Assembly (NCBI RefSeq): GCF_014681765.1
Contig: NZ_CP061498.1
Location: 1-64,000, forward strand
Reading direction: 5' to 3'
Length of the DNA: 64,000 bases
From: Roseicitreum antarcticum
GTDB lineage: Bacteria; Pseudomonadota; Alphaproteobacteria; Rhodobacterales; Rhodobacteraceae
Shown: positions 28,567-35,994 of the stretch, piece after piece
Position numbering within the stretch: the stretch's first letter is position 1
Layout of the letters: every line of letters starts with the position of its first letter
Program-made: the position numbers and the translations under genes
The notes under the pieces: model-generated
Database searches by the model: none
Seen by the model: only the letters and a program-made list of their open reading frames with translations
Told to the model about the DNA's origin: nothing

Positions 28567-28612
28567 TCGTCGCTGAGGACTCCACATAATCATGGCCGCC
28601 GCATAACGCCGC
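28567..28612 (-). repeat. RIT right terminal inverted repeat
   Basis: This is the reverse complement of the left repeat with 5 mismatches in 46. It begins 30 bp after the ritC stop. Its outer end merges with a 30-bp perfect palindrome. Confidence 0.8.
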
Positions 28613-28637
28613 TTATGTGCTGCAGCACATAAGCGGC
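28608..28637. repeat. 30-bp perfect palindrome at the RIT/IS66 junction
   Basis: The arms GCCGCTTATGTGCTG and CAGCACATAAGCGGC are exact complements with no spacer. The left arm shares its first bases with the RIT right repeat; the right arm runs into tnpB codons (CGG CGC GGG ATG). It may be the recombination target, or a duplicated end left by integration. Confidence 0.75.
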
Positions 28638-28927
28638 GCGGGATGAACACCTTGGCGTTGTCGGTCCAGCAGGGCCTTGGACGTGACCCGCATGCCGGCG
28701 AGATCTTCTGCTTCCGGGGGCGCCGTGGCGACTTGGTCAAGCTTTTGTGGCATGATGGGGTCGGTATGTCGCTGTATCTGAAACGCCTTGAGGCAGGAAA
28801 GTTCATCTGGCCTGTCAGTCAGGACGGGACGGCTGTGGTGATATCAGCCGCCCAACTCGGCTATCTTCTCGAAGGCATAGACTGGAGAAATCCGCGCTGG
28901 ACACAGAGGCCTAAATCGGCTGGATAA
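28634..28927 (+). pseudogene. tnpB: IS66 TnpB, 5'-truncated by the RIT element
   Basis: The frame begins inside the usual DMRRGMNTLA segment (RRGMNTLALSVQQGLGRDPH) and continues GEIFCFRGRRGDLVKLLWHD, GMSLYLKRLEAGKFIWPVSQ and LLEGIDWRNPRWTQRP, the full remainder of an IS66 Orf2. The first ~20 residues are missing at the RIT end. This copy is of a different subgroup from the IS66 at 13.7-16.5 kb. Confidence 0.8.
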
Positions 28928-28986
28928 TTTATAGATAACCGACTGTTTTTGTTGGAATTTTGTGGCGTTTATGGTAGACATTTGCC

Positions 28987-29337
28987 GTGTCAGATGCCAC
29001 CTTGCAGATCGCCGAATTGCGCGCCGCGCTTGCTGCGTAGACTGCCTCGGCTGAGGCTGCACAAGCCCGCGTACAGGCGGCGGAAGCCGAATTGGCGCGG
29101 GCGCGCGCCCTGGCCTCCTGCACGGAAGCGATGATCCAGGAGTTGAAGCTGGAGATCGCCAAGCTGCGTCGCGACAAATACGGCATCGCTTCCGAGCGCT
29201 GGGCGCGCCTATGCTCGACGAATAATGCCGCCGAGCGTGCCCTCAGAGGCATCGCATTGGGCAGAAAGTCGTGGCTTTTTGCAGGGTCGGAACGTGGTGG
29301 CGACAGGGCGGCCTTCATGTATAGACGCGCTGTGGCA
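28987..29337 (+). pseudogene. tnpC: IS66 TnpC remnant: nonsense codon and large internal deletion
   Basis: The N-terminal helix (SDATLQIAELRAALAA) meets an in-frame TAG at 29038, continues TASAEAAQARVQAAEAELAR and LKLEIAKLRRDKYGIASERW, then jumps at about 29212 directly to the C-terminal catalytic segment NNAAERALRGIALGRKSWLF and GSERGGDRAAFMY. More than 300 residues, including the zinc site and first catalytic Asp residues, are deleted. It is a dead derivative following its tnpB. Confidence 0.75.
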
Positions 29338-29535
29338 ACTCTGGCTTCTGCAAAAAGACATGGGGCCGGGCGCGATCCCGGAGAGGGTGGTGATATCGCA
29401 AGCAGATCCGGTCAATTGCCCGATCCGCCTTCCCACTTTGTTCTCTTGCTGTGCGGTCCGGTCGCGGCGCTTTGCAGTAGACCCTGATGCTGGGATCAAT
29501 AGAAGCGGGGCATCACAATAAACCGGAACCTGCCG

Positions 29536-30582
29536 ATGATCCGTCACACCCTTAAATCCCTGTCGTCTATACCCGCAATCGGGGCGGATATGGTCATAGA
29601 CGTGCGTGCGCCCTGCGAGTTTGCCGAAGACCATGTGCCGGGGGCGGTTAATCTGCCGGTGCTGACGGACGACGAGCGGGTCTATGTCGGCACGATCTAC
29701 GCACAACAAAGCCCGTTTCTGGCACGCAAGGTTGGTGCGGCGCTTGTCGCAACCAATGCAGCACGGCATTTGCGGGGGCCACTTTCGGAATTTCAGGGCG
29801 ATTGGCAGCCATTGGTGTATTGCTGGCGGGGTGGGCAACGGTCGGGCGCGTTCGCGACAATTCTCGATCAGGTCGGCTGGCGGGTGCATCTGATTGAGGG
29901 TGGATATCGCAGCTACCGCCGTCACATCAGCGAAATGTTGTACGATGTGCCGCTTGCACACCGGATCAGGTTGATCGACGGATGCACCGGCACGGCGAAA
30001 ACGGCGCTTTTGCACCGGTTGCGCGACGCAGGTGCGCAAATTCTGGATCTGGAGGGGTTGGCGGCGCATCGCGGATCGCTGTTCGGGGGGCTGGATGTGA
30101 CCCAGCCGTCCCAGAAAATGTTCGAGTCGCGGTTGGCCACAGCGCTTGCGAACCTTGATCCCGCGCGTCTGACATGGGTCGAGGGAGAGAGCAGCAAGAT
30201 CGGCGTGCGAATGATCCCGCCCGCCCTTTGGGCCGCGATGCGGGCCGCGCCACGCATAGAGATAACCGCGCCCGTTTCTGCGCGCGCAGCGTTTCTGGCA
30301 ACAGCCTATCGCGATCTGACAGAAAACCCGCAGGTCTTGATTGGGTTGATCGGGCGACTGCAGGGGTATCACGCCACACAGACGATCGCTGAGTGGCAGG
30401 CATTGGCCCGCGCAGGGCAGTGGGAGAGCCTTGCCGCACGGCTGATGGTCGAGCATTATGACGCGCGCTACCTAAAATCGCAGGCCCGCGCAGACCAGAT
30501 ACCGCAGCAGGTTTCCCTTGCCGCGCTGGATCCCCAGACCCTTGCGCAAACCGCTAAAGACCTGATCGTGCGTTTCAGCTGA
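29536..30582 (+). CDS. mnmH: tRNA 2-selenouridine synthase MnmH (SelU)
   Basis: This 348-residue protein has an N-terminal rhodanese domain (DVRAPCEFAEDHVPGAVNLP) with the active Cys in LVYCWRGGQRSGAFATIL near residue 97. A P-loop domain starts LIDGCTGTAKTALLHRL. It replaces sulphur by selenium in the wobble 2-thiouridine of certain tRNAs, using selenophosphate. The ATG at 29536 is the first good start after an IS remnant. The gene converges on selD, which makes the selenium donor, with an 8-bp overlap of the ends. The P-loop has TAK where GSGK is more usual, a mild deviation. Confidence 0.95.
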   Translation: MIRHTLKSLSSIPAIGADMVIDVRAPCEFAEDHVPGAVNLPVLTDDERVYVGTIYAQQSPFLARKVGAALVATNAARHLRGPLSEFQGDWQPLVYCWRGGQRSGAFATILDQVGWRVHLIEGGYRSYRRHISEMLYDVPLAHRIRLIDGCTGTAKTALLHRLRDAGAQILDLEGLAAHRGSLFGGLDVTQPSQKMFESRLATALANLDPARLTWVEGESSKIGVRMIPPALWAAMRAAPRIEITAPVSARAAFLATAYRDLTENPQVLIGLIGRLQGYHATQTIAEWQALARAGQWESLAARLMVEHYDARYLKSQARADQIPQQVSLAALDPQTLAQTAKDLIVRFS

Positions 30583-32740
30583 CTTTGACTGGACCTTCGC
30601 CTGCCAGCAGCGTTCCGATGATCACCGCGTACTGCCCCTGCGCCTTTAACGCGGCGACGACCCGCTGTGCCGCCGCAAGGGGAAGGGCGGCCAGAAGACC
30701 GCCAGCGGTCTGGGGATCATGGAGCAGCGGATCGGACAGGCCCGACGTTGGCGCATCCGCGATATTTGCCGATAAAAGGGATGACTGGTATCCGGCTTCT
30801 GACAGCGCCTGTGCGCCGTCATAAAAGGGTATCTTGTCGTGTTGGATTTCGGCCTGCACACCTGAGGCTGCACAGATCGCCTGAATATGACCGATCAGTC
30901 CGAAGCCCGTCACGTCCGTCATCGCATGTGCCGCGTGCAACATCTGTGCCGCGATATGTTGCGGCTGCTCCATCACGGCAAGTGCCTGTGCCACGACACG
31001 GGCAGGGGCTGCGCCCGCCATATGCGCCGCCAGTATGACCCCAGATCCGATCGGTCGTGTCAGAACCAAGGCATCGCCCGCGCGCGCGCCCGCAACGGTG
31101 ATCGGCATGTCCGGGCGCACACCGGTCACGGTAAACCCGATGGTCATCTCGGCGCCCATCGTTGTGTGGCCACCGACCACCGTCGCGCCCGCCTGCGAAA
31201 AGACAGCCTGCGCTGCCGTATTGATCTCGTGCAATGTGCGCTGCTGAAGGGTGGCAGACATGCGTGGCAGGATAATACTGGACAGACCCGCCTGTGGCGT
31301 TGCGCCCATCGCCCAGATATCGCCAAGTGCATGAACCGCCGCGATGCGGGTCATTTGAACCGGATCGTCGACAAAGGCGCGCAGATGATCTGTGCTCAGC
31401 ACCTGGAAGCCACCGTTGGCCACGCGAAGGATGGCCGCATCATCGCCCGGTCCCGTCACGACATCCGGATGCAGGGTGCCAGAGGCAGGGCCGATGGCGT
31501 TTTTCAGAACTGCGCTGCCAACTTTGGCGCCGCATCCGCCACACAGCGGGCGGGACTGCGCGTCCTCGCGCACACCCGTCGCAACAACGGCGGGCAGGGC
31601 AGGGGCATTCATCGCGGGCAGCGCGCCCAGTTTGTCCATGAAAGCGCGATCGATCCTGTCTTTCCACCGCCACAGAAGGGGGCGGGCCAGCGTCAGGCCG
31701 TATTTCTCGGCCATTGCGGATTTACCACCCAGCGAGATCAGTTTGAGATAGGAACGCTGCGGGTGGAAAGGTTTCAGGGAGCCACCGGACAGGGCCGCGC
31801 GCAGATTGTGATACAGAACGGGGGCCGCGCGCACCGCAAACACCCCCGCTTTGGGGCGTGGGGCAAAGGGCATATGCGCACAATCCCCGACGGCGAACAG
31901 ATTCTCATCCCCCATGACGCGCAAGTCGGGATCGGTCACGATGAATCCGTCCTGCTGTGGCAGGTCCGTTTGCGAAACCCAAGAGTGTGCAAACGCACCC
32001 GCTGCCCCCACGCACAGGGCTGCCATAACGGGCGAATGATCTGCCAGTATGACCTCGCCTGCCTTGATCCGTTCGACCCGCGCATCTGTCAGGATCCGGA
32101 TCCCCAGATCCTGCATCTTGCGATATAGCGCCGTGCGCGCCCGCGCGCCCACACCGGATATATCCGGCCCCGCCTCGATCACGGTTACCTGCGGTATGAC
32201 GCCGGTTTCGTGCAGCGCAAAGGCCATCGCCATCGCAAGTTCGCATCCCGCGACCCCGCCGCCAATCACTGCAACGGTTGGCGGTTTGGCTCCCGCGCCC
32301 ACTGCCTCCAGGAACCCGCGCCATGCCTGTGCATAGATATCCAGCGGCTTGGCCCCTACGGCATGGTCGGCAAAGCCCGGAATTTCCATGCGCCCAGTGA
32401 TGCCGATGTCTATAGAGGCGATATCGTAGGCGACCGGCCCGCGACCTGCCACATTGATGAACCGTGCCGCACGGTCGATCCCTGTCGCGTGGCTCAGGAT
32501 CAGGCGCGCGCCCGCAAATCTGGCGAGGCGCATCAGGTCGATCTCCAGCGTATCACGGCCGTAATGTCCTGCGATATGGCCGGGCAACATTCCGGTATAG
32601 GGTGCTGTCGGGCCGGGGTTGATGATTGTCAGCCGCGCACCGGGCAGCGGGTTCATACCCCATTTTCGCAGTACCAGTGCATGGGCATGCCCGCCTCCAA
32701 CCAGCACAAGATCACGGGTAAGGGGGATGGAATTCAACAT
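30575..32740 (-). CDS. selD: Selenide, water dikinase SelD fused to an FAD-dependent oxidoreductase domain
   Basis: This is a 721-residue two-domain protein. Residues 1-~375 are an NADH-dehydrogenase-like flavoprotein: LVLVGGGHAHALVLRKWG at the FAD site, AVIGGGVAGCELAMAMAF at the NAD site, and LFAVGDCAHMPF. Residues ~395-721 are SelD: the active segment RPLCGGCGAKVGS (Cys rather than Sec), GPGDDAAIL, DVTGFGLIGH and DPQTAGGLL. The SelD part makes selenophosphate from selenide and ATP. The flavoprotein part may supply reduced selenium. This fusion is known in several proteobacteria. The convergent mnmH is the likely consumer; no selA, selB or selC is in the window. Confidence 0.93.
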   Translation of the reverse strand: MLNSIPLTRDLVLVGGGHAHALVLRKWGMNPLPGARLTIINPGPTAPYTGMLPGHIAGHYGRDTLEIDLMRLARFAGARLILSHATGIDRAARFINVAGRGPVAYDIASIDIGITGRMEIPGFADHAVGAKPLDIYAQAWRGFLEAVGAGAKPPTVAVIGGGVAGCELAMAMAFALHETGVIPQVTVIEAGPDISGVGARARTALYRKMQDLGIRILTDARVERIKAGEVILADHSPVMAALCVGAAGAFAHSWVSQTDLPQQDGFIVTDPDLRVMGDENLFAVGDCAHMPFAPRPKAGVFAVRAAPVLYHNLRAALSGGSLKPFHPQRSYLKLISLGGKSAMAEKYGLTLARPLLWRWKDRIDRAFMDKLGALPAMNAPALPAVVATGVREDAQSRPLCGGCGAKVGSAVLKNAIGPASGTLHPDVVTGPGDDAAILRVANGGFQVLSTDHLRAFVDDPVQMTRIAAVHALGDIWAMGATPQAGLSSIILPRMSATLQQRTLHEINTAAQAVFSQAGATVVGGHTTMGAEMTIGFTVTGVRPDMPITVAGARAGDALVLTRPIGSGVILAAHMAGAAPARVVAQALAVMEQPQHIAAQMLHAAHAMTDVTGFGLIGHIQAICAASGVQAEIQHDKIPFYDGAQALSEAGYQSSLLSANIADAPTSGLSDPLLHDPQTAGGLLAALPLAAAQRVVAALKAQGQYAVIIGTLLAGEGPVKVS

Positions 32741-33149
32741 CTGGAGACTGCCGATTCAAGTATGATGATCATCATGGGTGCGTGTCTGCCTGCTGGGCAA
32801 GGAAATGTCCAACCATGCCGCAGGCCAGCTTGCAACGTCTTGCGCACAGGGTTGGTTGATGGAGGTGATCCGAAACGGCTGGCACAGGAAAATGTAAAGT
32901 TCAGGGCGTGAGGACCGGCGGTTCCATCGCATCTGGTATGTCCGGTCAGGCAGCAGAAACGGCAGTCTTCTTTGCGGCAGCCCGTTTTCACGGTATGTAT
33001 CAGTGCTGGTTCGTCTGACGCTCTCCAACTCCCAGATCCGCAGTCAAAATCCGGGGGGTTTTCTAACTCTGCTCCACAAATAACGCGTCCAGCGCGCAGG
33101 CCGAACCTCGCACCACATGGCGGCCTGGCGGTGCAACAGCGCGCGGACC
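32741..33149. other. No gene seen
   Basis: This 409-bp region upstream of selD has no convincing frame: the long - strand frame is rich in Cys, Arg and His and matches nothing I know. A tRNA-Sec was looked for and not found. It probably contains the selD promoter and decayed sequence. Confidence 0.4.
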
Positions 33150-33314
33150 TCAATATCTGGCGGTTTCGGGGAAGTGTGCAGCCACGGCGTGTTCCAGCGC
33201 GTCGCCTGTGCGGCGGTAGTGTGCGCCAATCAGGGGAACGGCGCGATCGGGCTGGCGGGGCAGGGCGGCGTCGGCGATCTGGTCGTCGACGGGGCGGATC
33301 TGCTGCGGGAGCAT
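33150..33314 (-). CDS. Possible small protein downstream of the HxlR regulator
   Basis: This 54-codon frame reads MLPQQIRPVDDQIADAALPR and then HYRRTGDALEHAVAAHFPET. It has an AGGAAC ribosome-site candidate and starts 10 bp after the HxlR stop, in the same direction. Composition looks protein-like, but I do not recognise it; it may be a remnant of a longer gene. Confidence 0.3.
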   Translation of the reverse strand: MLPQQIRPVDDQIADAALPRQPDRAVPLIGAHYRRTGDALEHAVAAHFPETARY

Positions 33315-33324
33315 TCTGATGTTC

Positions 33325-33723
33325 CTATCCGGCAGGTCCGGCCGCCTGCGCACCGCGCCCGCGGCGTGCTCCCAGCCGTGGTTGCAGATCATCCAGCGCG
33401 TCGGCGTTGTCGCGGCCCCAGTGATAGACCATGTCCACGAGACCCACGAACCGCAGTCCAAGCGGGGTCAGGGTATATGTCACCGCAGGGGGCACGGTGC
33501 TGTCGACCCGGCGCTCGATGAGCCCGCTGGTTTCCATGTCGCGCAGGGTCTGAACGAACATCTTCTTCGACAGTCCCGGAAGGCTGCGGTGCAGGGCGCC
33601 ACTGCGCGCGGCGCCGCTGTGGCGGGCGTGCAGCGTATGCAGGATCATGCTGGTCCACTTCGTCGCGAAGATCTCCATCACGCGGCGGGGGGCACAGTCC
33701 TCGCTCCAGTCGTCGTCCTCCAT
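33325..33723 (-). CDS. HxlR-family transcriptional regulator
   Basis: This 132-residue winged-helix protein matches the HxlR plan: RRVMEIFATKWTSMILHTLH, then GALHRSLPGLSKKMFVQTLR (recognition helix region), and the wing GLIERRVDSTVPPAVTYTLT followed by PLGLRFVGLVD. HxlR proteins respond to quinones, aldehydes or disulphide stress. The C-terminal ~25 residues (RLGARRGRGAQAAG) are low-complexity. It is divergent from the PRISE-type reductase at 33824, its likely target, with repeated TTTTGGTGCC boxes between them. Confidence 0.88.
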   Translation of the reverse strand: MEDDDWSEDCAPRRVMEIFATKWTSMILHTLHARHSGAARSGALHRSLPGLSKKMFVQTLRDMETSGLIERRVDSTVPPAVTYTLTPLGLRFVGLVDMVYHWGRDNADALDDLQPRLGARRGRGAQAAGPAG

Positions 33724-33733
33724 GGTGGTCTCC

Positions 33734-33762
33734 TTTTGGTGCCTACGTTCCGTTTTGGTGCC
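33734..33762 (+). promoter_or_regulatory. Direct repeat TTTTGGTGCC, likely HxlR site
   Basis: Two exact copies of TTTTGGTGCC at 33734-33743 and 33753-33762 are 19 bp apart (about two helix turns), 11 bp upstream of the hxlR start codon in the divergent gap. This placement suits autoregulation and control of the reductase gene. Direct repeats rather than a palindrome are less usual for a dimeric wHTH, so the binding role is inferred. Confidence 0.45.
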
Positions 33763-33823
33763 GTCTAGCGTAGCGGTGCCGGGTTGGCTAGGTGCATCCC
33801 AGACCTTTCACAGGAGAAACCAC

Positions 33824-34891
33824 ATGAGCAGAACAGCACTCGTCGTCGGAGTCACCGGCATTCAGGGCAGCGCCATTGCGACACGACTGGTTGAGGAGGG
33901 CTGGACCGTCCTTGGCCTTGCCCGCACGCCACAGGACCAGGTGGGCGTCACCCCCGTTGCAGCCGACCTTCTGGACCCGGCATCGCTGGCGCAGGCGCTG
34001 GAGGGGCTGAAACCGACCCATGTCTTCCTCACAACCTGGCTGCGCCAAGACACCGAGGCCGAGAACATCCGCGTCAACGGCGCCATGGTGCGCAACCTGT
34101 TGGAGGCCGTGCGCCCCGCAAACAGCGTCGAGCACGTCGCCCTCGTGACTGGCCTCAAACACTATCTCGGCCCGTTCGAGGCCTACGGTAAGGGCACGCT
34201 CCCCAAGACGCCGTTCCGCGAGGATCAGGGCCGTCTGGATGTCGCGAACTTCTACTACGCGCAGGAGGACGAAGTCTTTGCAGCCGCTGAACGCGACGGA
34301 TTCGGCTACAGCATCCACCGCCCGCACACGGTCATCGGCAAAGCCGTGGGCAACGCGATGAACATGGGCACCACGCTGGCCGTATTTGCGGAACTCTGCA
34401 AGGCGACGGGGAGGCCCTTCCGCTTTCCCGGATCGCAGGTGCAGTGGGAATCTCTGACCGACATGACCGACGCCCGCCAACTGGCGGACCAGGTGATCTG
34501 GGCCGCGACGACCCCGGCCGCCCGGAACGAGGACTTCAATATCGTCAACGGTGACGTCTTCCGCTGGAGCTGGATGTGGCACCGCATCGGCGACTACTTC
34601 GGCTTGGAGGTCGAGGAGTTCGACGGCACCGTGCGCCGTCTGGAGCAGCAGATGAAGGACGATGCTGCCGTCTGGGCCGGGATCGCGCAAAGCCACGATC
34701 TGGCGGAAACCGACCTGTCGCGGCTGGCCTCGCCTTGGCACACGGACGCAGACCTTGGCCGCCCGATCGAGGTCGTGACCGACATGAGCAAGAGCCGTGC
34801 CATGGGCTTCACCGGCTATATCGCTACGGACCGGGCGTTCTTCGACTTGTTCGACCGCTTGCGTGCAGACGGCATCATTCCCAAGAGCTGA
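33824..34891 (+). CDS. PRISE-type short-chain reductase (progesterone 5-beta-reductase-like)
   Basis: This 355-residue NAD(P)-binding Rossmann protein has a nucleotide site VVGVTGIQGSAIATRLVEEG. Family-typical segments are HVALVTGLKHYLGPFEAYGK (conserved Lys), FREDQGRLDVANFYYAQEDE (the NFYY..ED motif holding the catalytic Tyr), and SIHRPHTVIG. The strong ribosome site AGGAG precedes the ATG at 33824. PRISE enzymes reduce activated C=C bonds of enones. The divergent HxlR regulator suggests induction by a reactive carbonyl or quinone compound. Confidence 0.88.
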   Translation: MSRTALVVGVTGIQGSAIATRLVEEGWTVLGLARTPQDQVGVTPVAADLLDPASLAQALEGLKPTHVFLTTWLRQDTEAENIRVNGAMVRNLLEAVRPANSVEHVALVTGLKHYLGPFEAYGKGTLPKTPFREDQGRLDVANFYYAQEDEVFAAAERDGFGYSIHRPHTVIGKAVGNAMNMGTTLAVFAELCKATGRPFRFPGSQVQWESLTDMTDARQLADQVIWAATTPAARNEDFNIVNGDVFRWSWMWHRIGDYFGLEVEEFDGTVRRLEQQMKDDAAVWAGIAQSHDLAETDLSRLASPWHTDADLGRPIEVVTDMSKSRAMGFTGYIATDRAFFDLFDRLRADGIIPKS

Positions 34892-34966
34892 CCCACCAGC
34901 CGACGGTCAATCATCGGCTTCCCGTTGCGCCCCTCGGGCAGACATTCTTTGTTGCACGACGACAAA

Positions 34967-35146
34967 GCCGGGTACATCCTCGATCTGAACGGGACCTGCA
35001 TCATGGGACGCCTTGTTTGGTCGGATGACGTGCAGGTATCGATCGTTTTTCCGAGCCAACGTGAACTCGCCCCCTCGGTCCGAGCGTTCATCGATTTCAT
35101 GCGTGGGATTGAGGAAAAAATACCATGGTTCACGGGCAAAGTCTGA
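34967..35146 (+). pseudogene. LysR-type regulator, C-terminal fragment
   Basis: The frame reads AGYILDLNGTCIMGRLVWSD and QVSIVFPSQRELAPSVRAFI before a stop at 35146. This matches the last ~50 residues of LysR effector domains (a VFPSxRxLxPxVRAxID ending). No HTH or rest of the effector domain is present upstream. It is a remnant between the reductase and a TetR gene. Confidence 0.6.
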
Positions 35147-35289
35147 TTGAGCACCCTGCCAAGCAGTTGGACCTGCGCCGTTTTCGACAGACACATGCGT
35201 GTCGTTCGATCACCATGGCGCTCAGCGTAAACAGGCGGCTGTGAGCCCAACTCAACCAACTTTTGCGATGCAGCGAAGGGTGGCTGTGG

Positions 35290-35910
35290 TCAGACTTCGT
35301 AGTGTCCCCAACTCGCTGTGGCTGCCTCAGCGACGGCCAGCAAGCTTTCCCTGTCTGCGCCATCGCGCGCAAGAACGGACATGCCTTGCGTAACGGCGAG
35401 GGTCAGGTCCGCGAGCATTGGTGCGGGTGTGTCCGGTGCCAGATGGCCTTGCGCAATATCCACCAGGATCCTGCGCATGATGATCTCGCGCACCTCTCGG
35501 CGTTCGGCGGCAACCGCAGCACGGACCTCTGACGCGTCCGGTGATCCCGTCGCCGCGGCACTGGCCAGCAGGCAGCCGCGCGGTGTCGTGTCACCAGTAT
35601 AAAGCTCTGCCGCCCCGCGGAGCATCCCCGCGACAGCCTCACGCGCACTCGGCGCTTGGCGCATAGCCTGCTCAAATGCGACACGGTCCCCGGCGTAGCG
35701 GCGCATCGCTTCCATAAAGAGCTGCTGCTTGTTGCCAAAGGCAGCGTAGAGGCTGGGGGCCGTGACCCCCATGGCCGCCGTCAGATCAGAGATCGAGGTC
35801 GTTTCATACCCGCTGTCCCAGAACGCCAGCATCGCCCTTTCCAGCACAACCTCACGGTCGAATGAAAGGGGACGGCCAGTCTTGCGGGGCGATGTTGGGA
35901 CTTGTCTCAT
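35290..35910 (-). CDS. TetR/AcrR-family regulator
   Basis: The start is taken at the ATG at 35910 (MRQVPTSPRKTGRPLSFDRE). The N-terminal HTH reads SISDLTAAMGVTAPSLYAAF followed by GNKQQLFMEAMRRY, the classical TetR signature. The C-terminal ligand/dimer domain includes TPRGCLLASAAATGSPDASE, seen in the subgroup that controls redox enzymes. The 206-residue protein is divergent from an aldo/keto reductase with a strong palindrome between them, so it probably represses that gene and itself. Confidence 0.9.
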   Translation of the reverse strand: MRQVPTSPRKTGRPLSFDREVVLERAMLAFWDSGYETTSISDLTAAMGVTAPSLYAAFGNKQQLFMEAMRRYAGDRVAFEQAMRQAPSAREAVAGMLRGAAELYTGDTTPRGCLLASAAATGSPDASEVRAAVAAERREVREIIMRRILVDIAQGHLAPDTPAPMLADLTLAVTQGMSVLARDGADRESLLAVAEAATASWGHYEV

Positions 35911-35958
35911 AGTGACCGATATTAAAATCATTGACACTGCGTCGCAAGAGGTAGATGT

Positions 35959-35982
35959 GTTTCATATCGTTTACTATGAAAC
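35959..35982 (+). promoter_or_regulatory. Palindromic TetR operator candidate
   Basis: Perfect 8-bp arms GTTTCATA and TATGAAAC are separated by 8 bp, lying 12 bp upstream of the aldo/keto reductase ATG and 48 bp from the TetR start. Size, symmetry and placement in the divergent gap fit a TetR dimer site that blocks transcription of both genes. Confidence 0.65.
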
Positions 35983-35994
35983 ATTGGAAATACC

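Larger units (their letters stand above)
25228..28612 (+). mobile_element. RIT element (recombinases in trio)
   Basis: Three overlapping tyrosine-recombinase genes on one strand lie between imperfect terminal inverted repeats. Bases 25228-25273 match the reverse complement of 28567-28612 at 41 of 46 positions (core GCGGCGTTATGC and GGAGTCCT). This is the arrangement described for RIT elements. The right end abuts an IS66 tnpB that has lost its start, so the element landed in or beside another IS. ritA and ritC each show apparent two-base losses in G runs; ritB is intact. Confidence 0.85.

Noticed and set aside
30887-32128. 413-codon + strand frame
   Set aside because: It is antisense to selD; no domain seen.
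32741-33149. tRNA-Sec (selC) near selD
   Set aside because: No T-arm or long acceptor stem could be folded.
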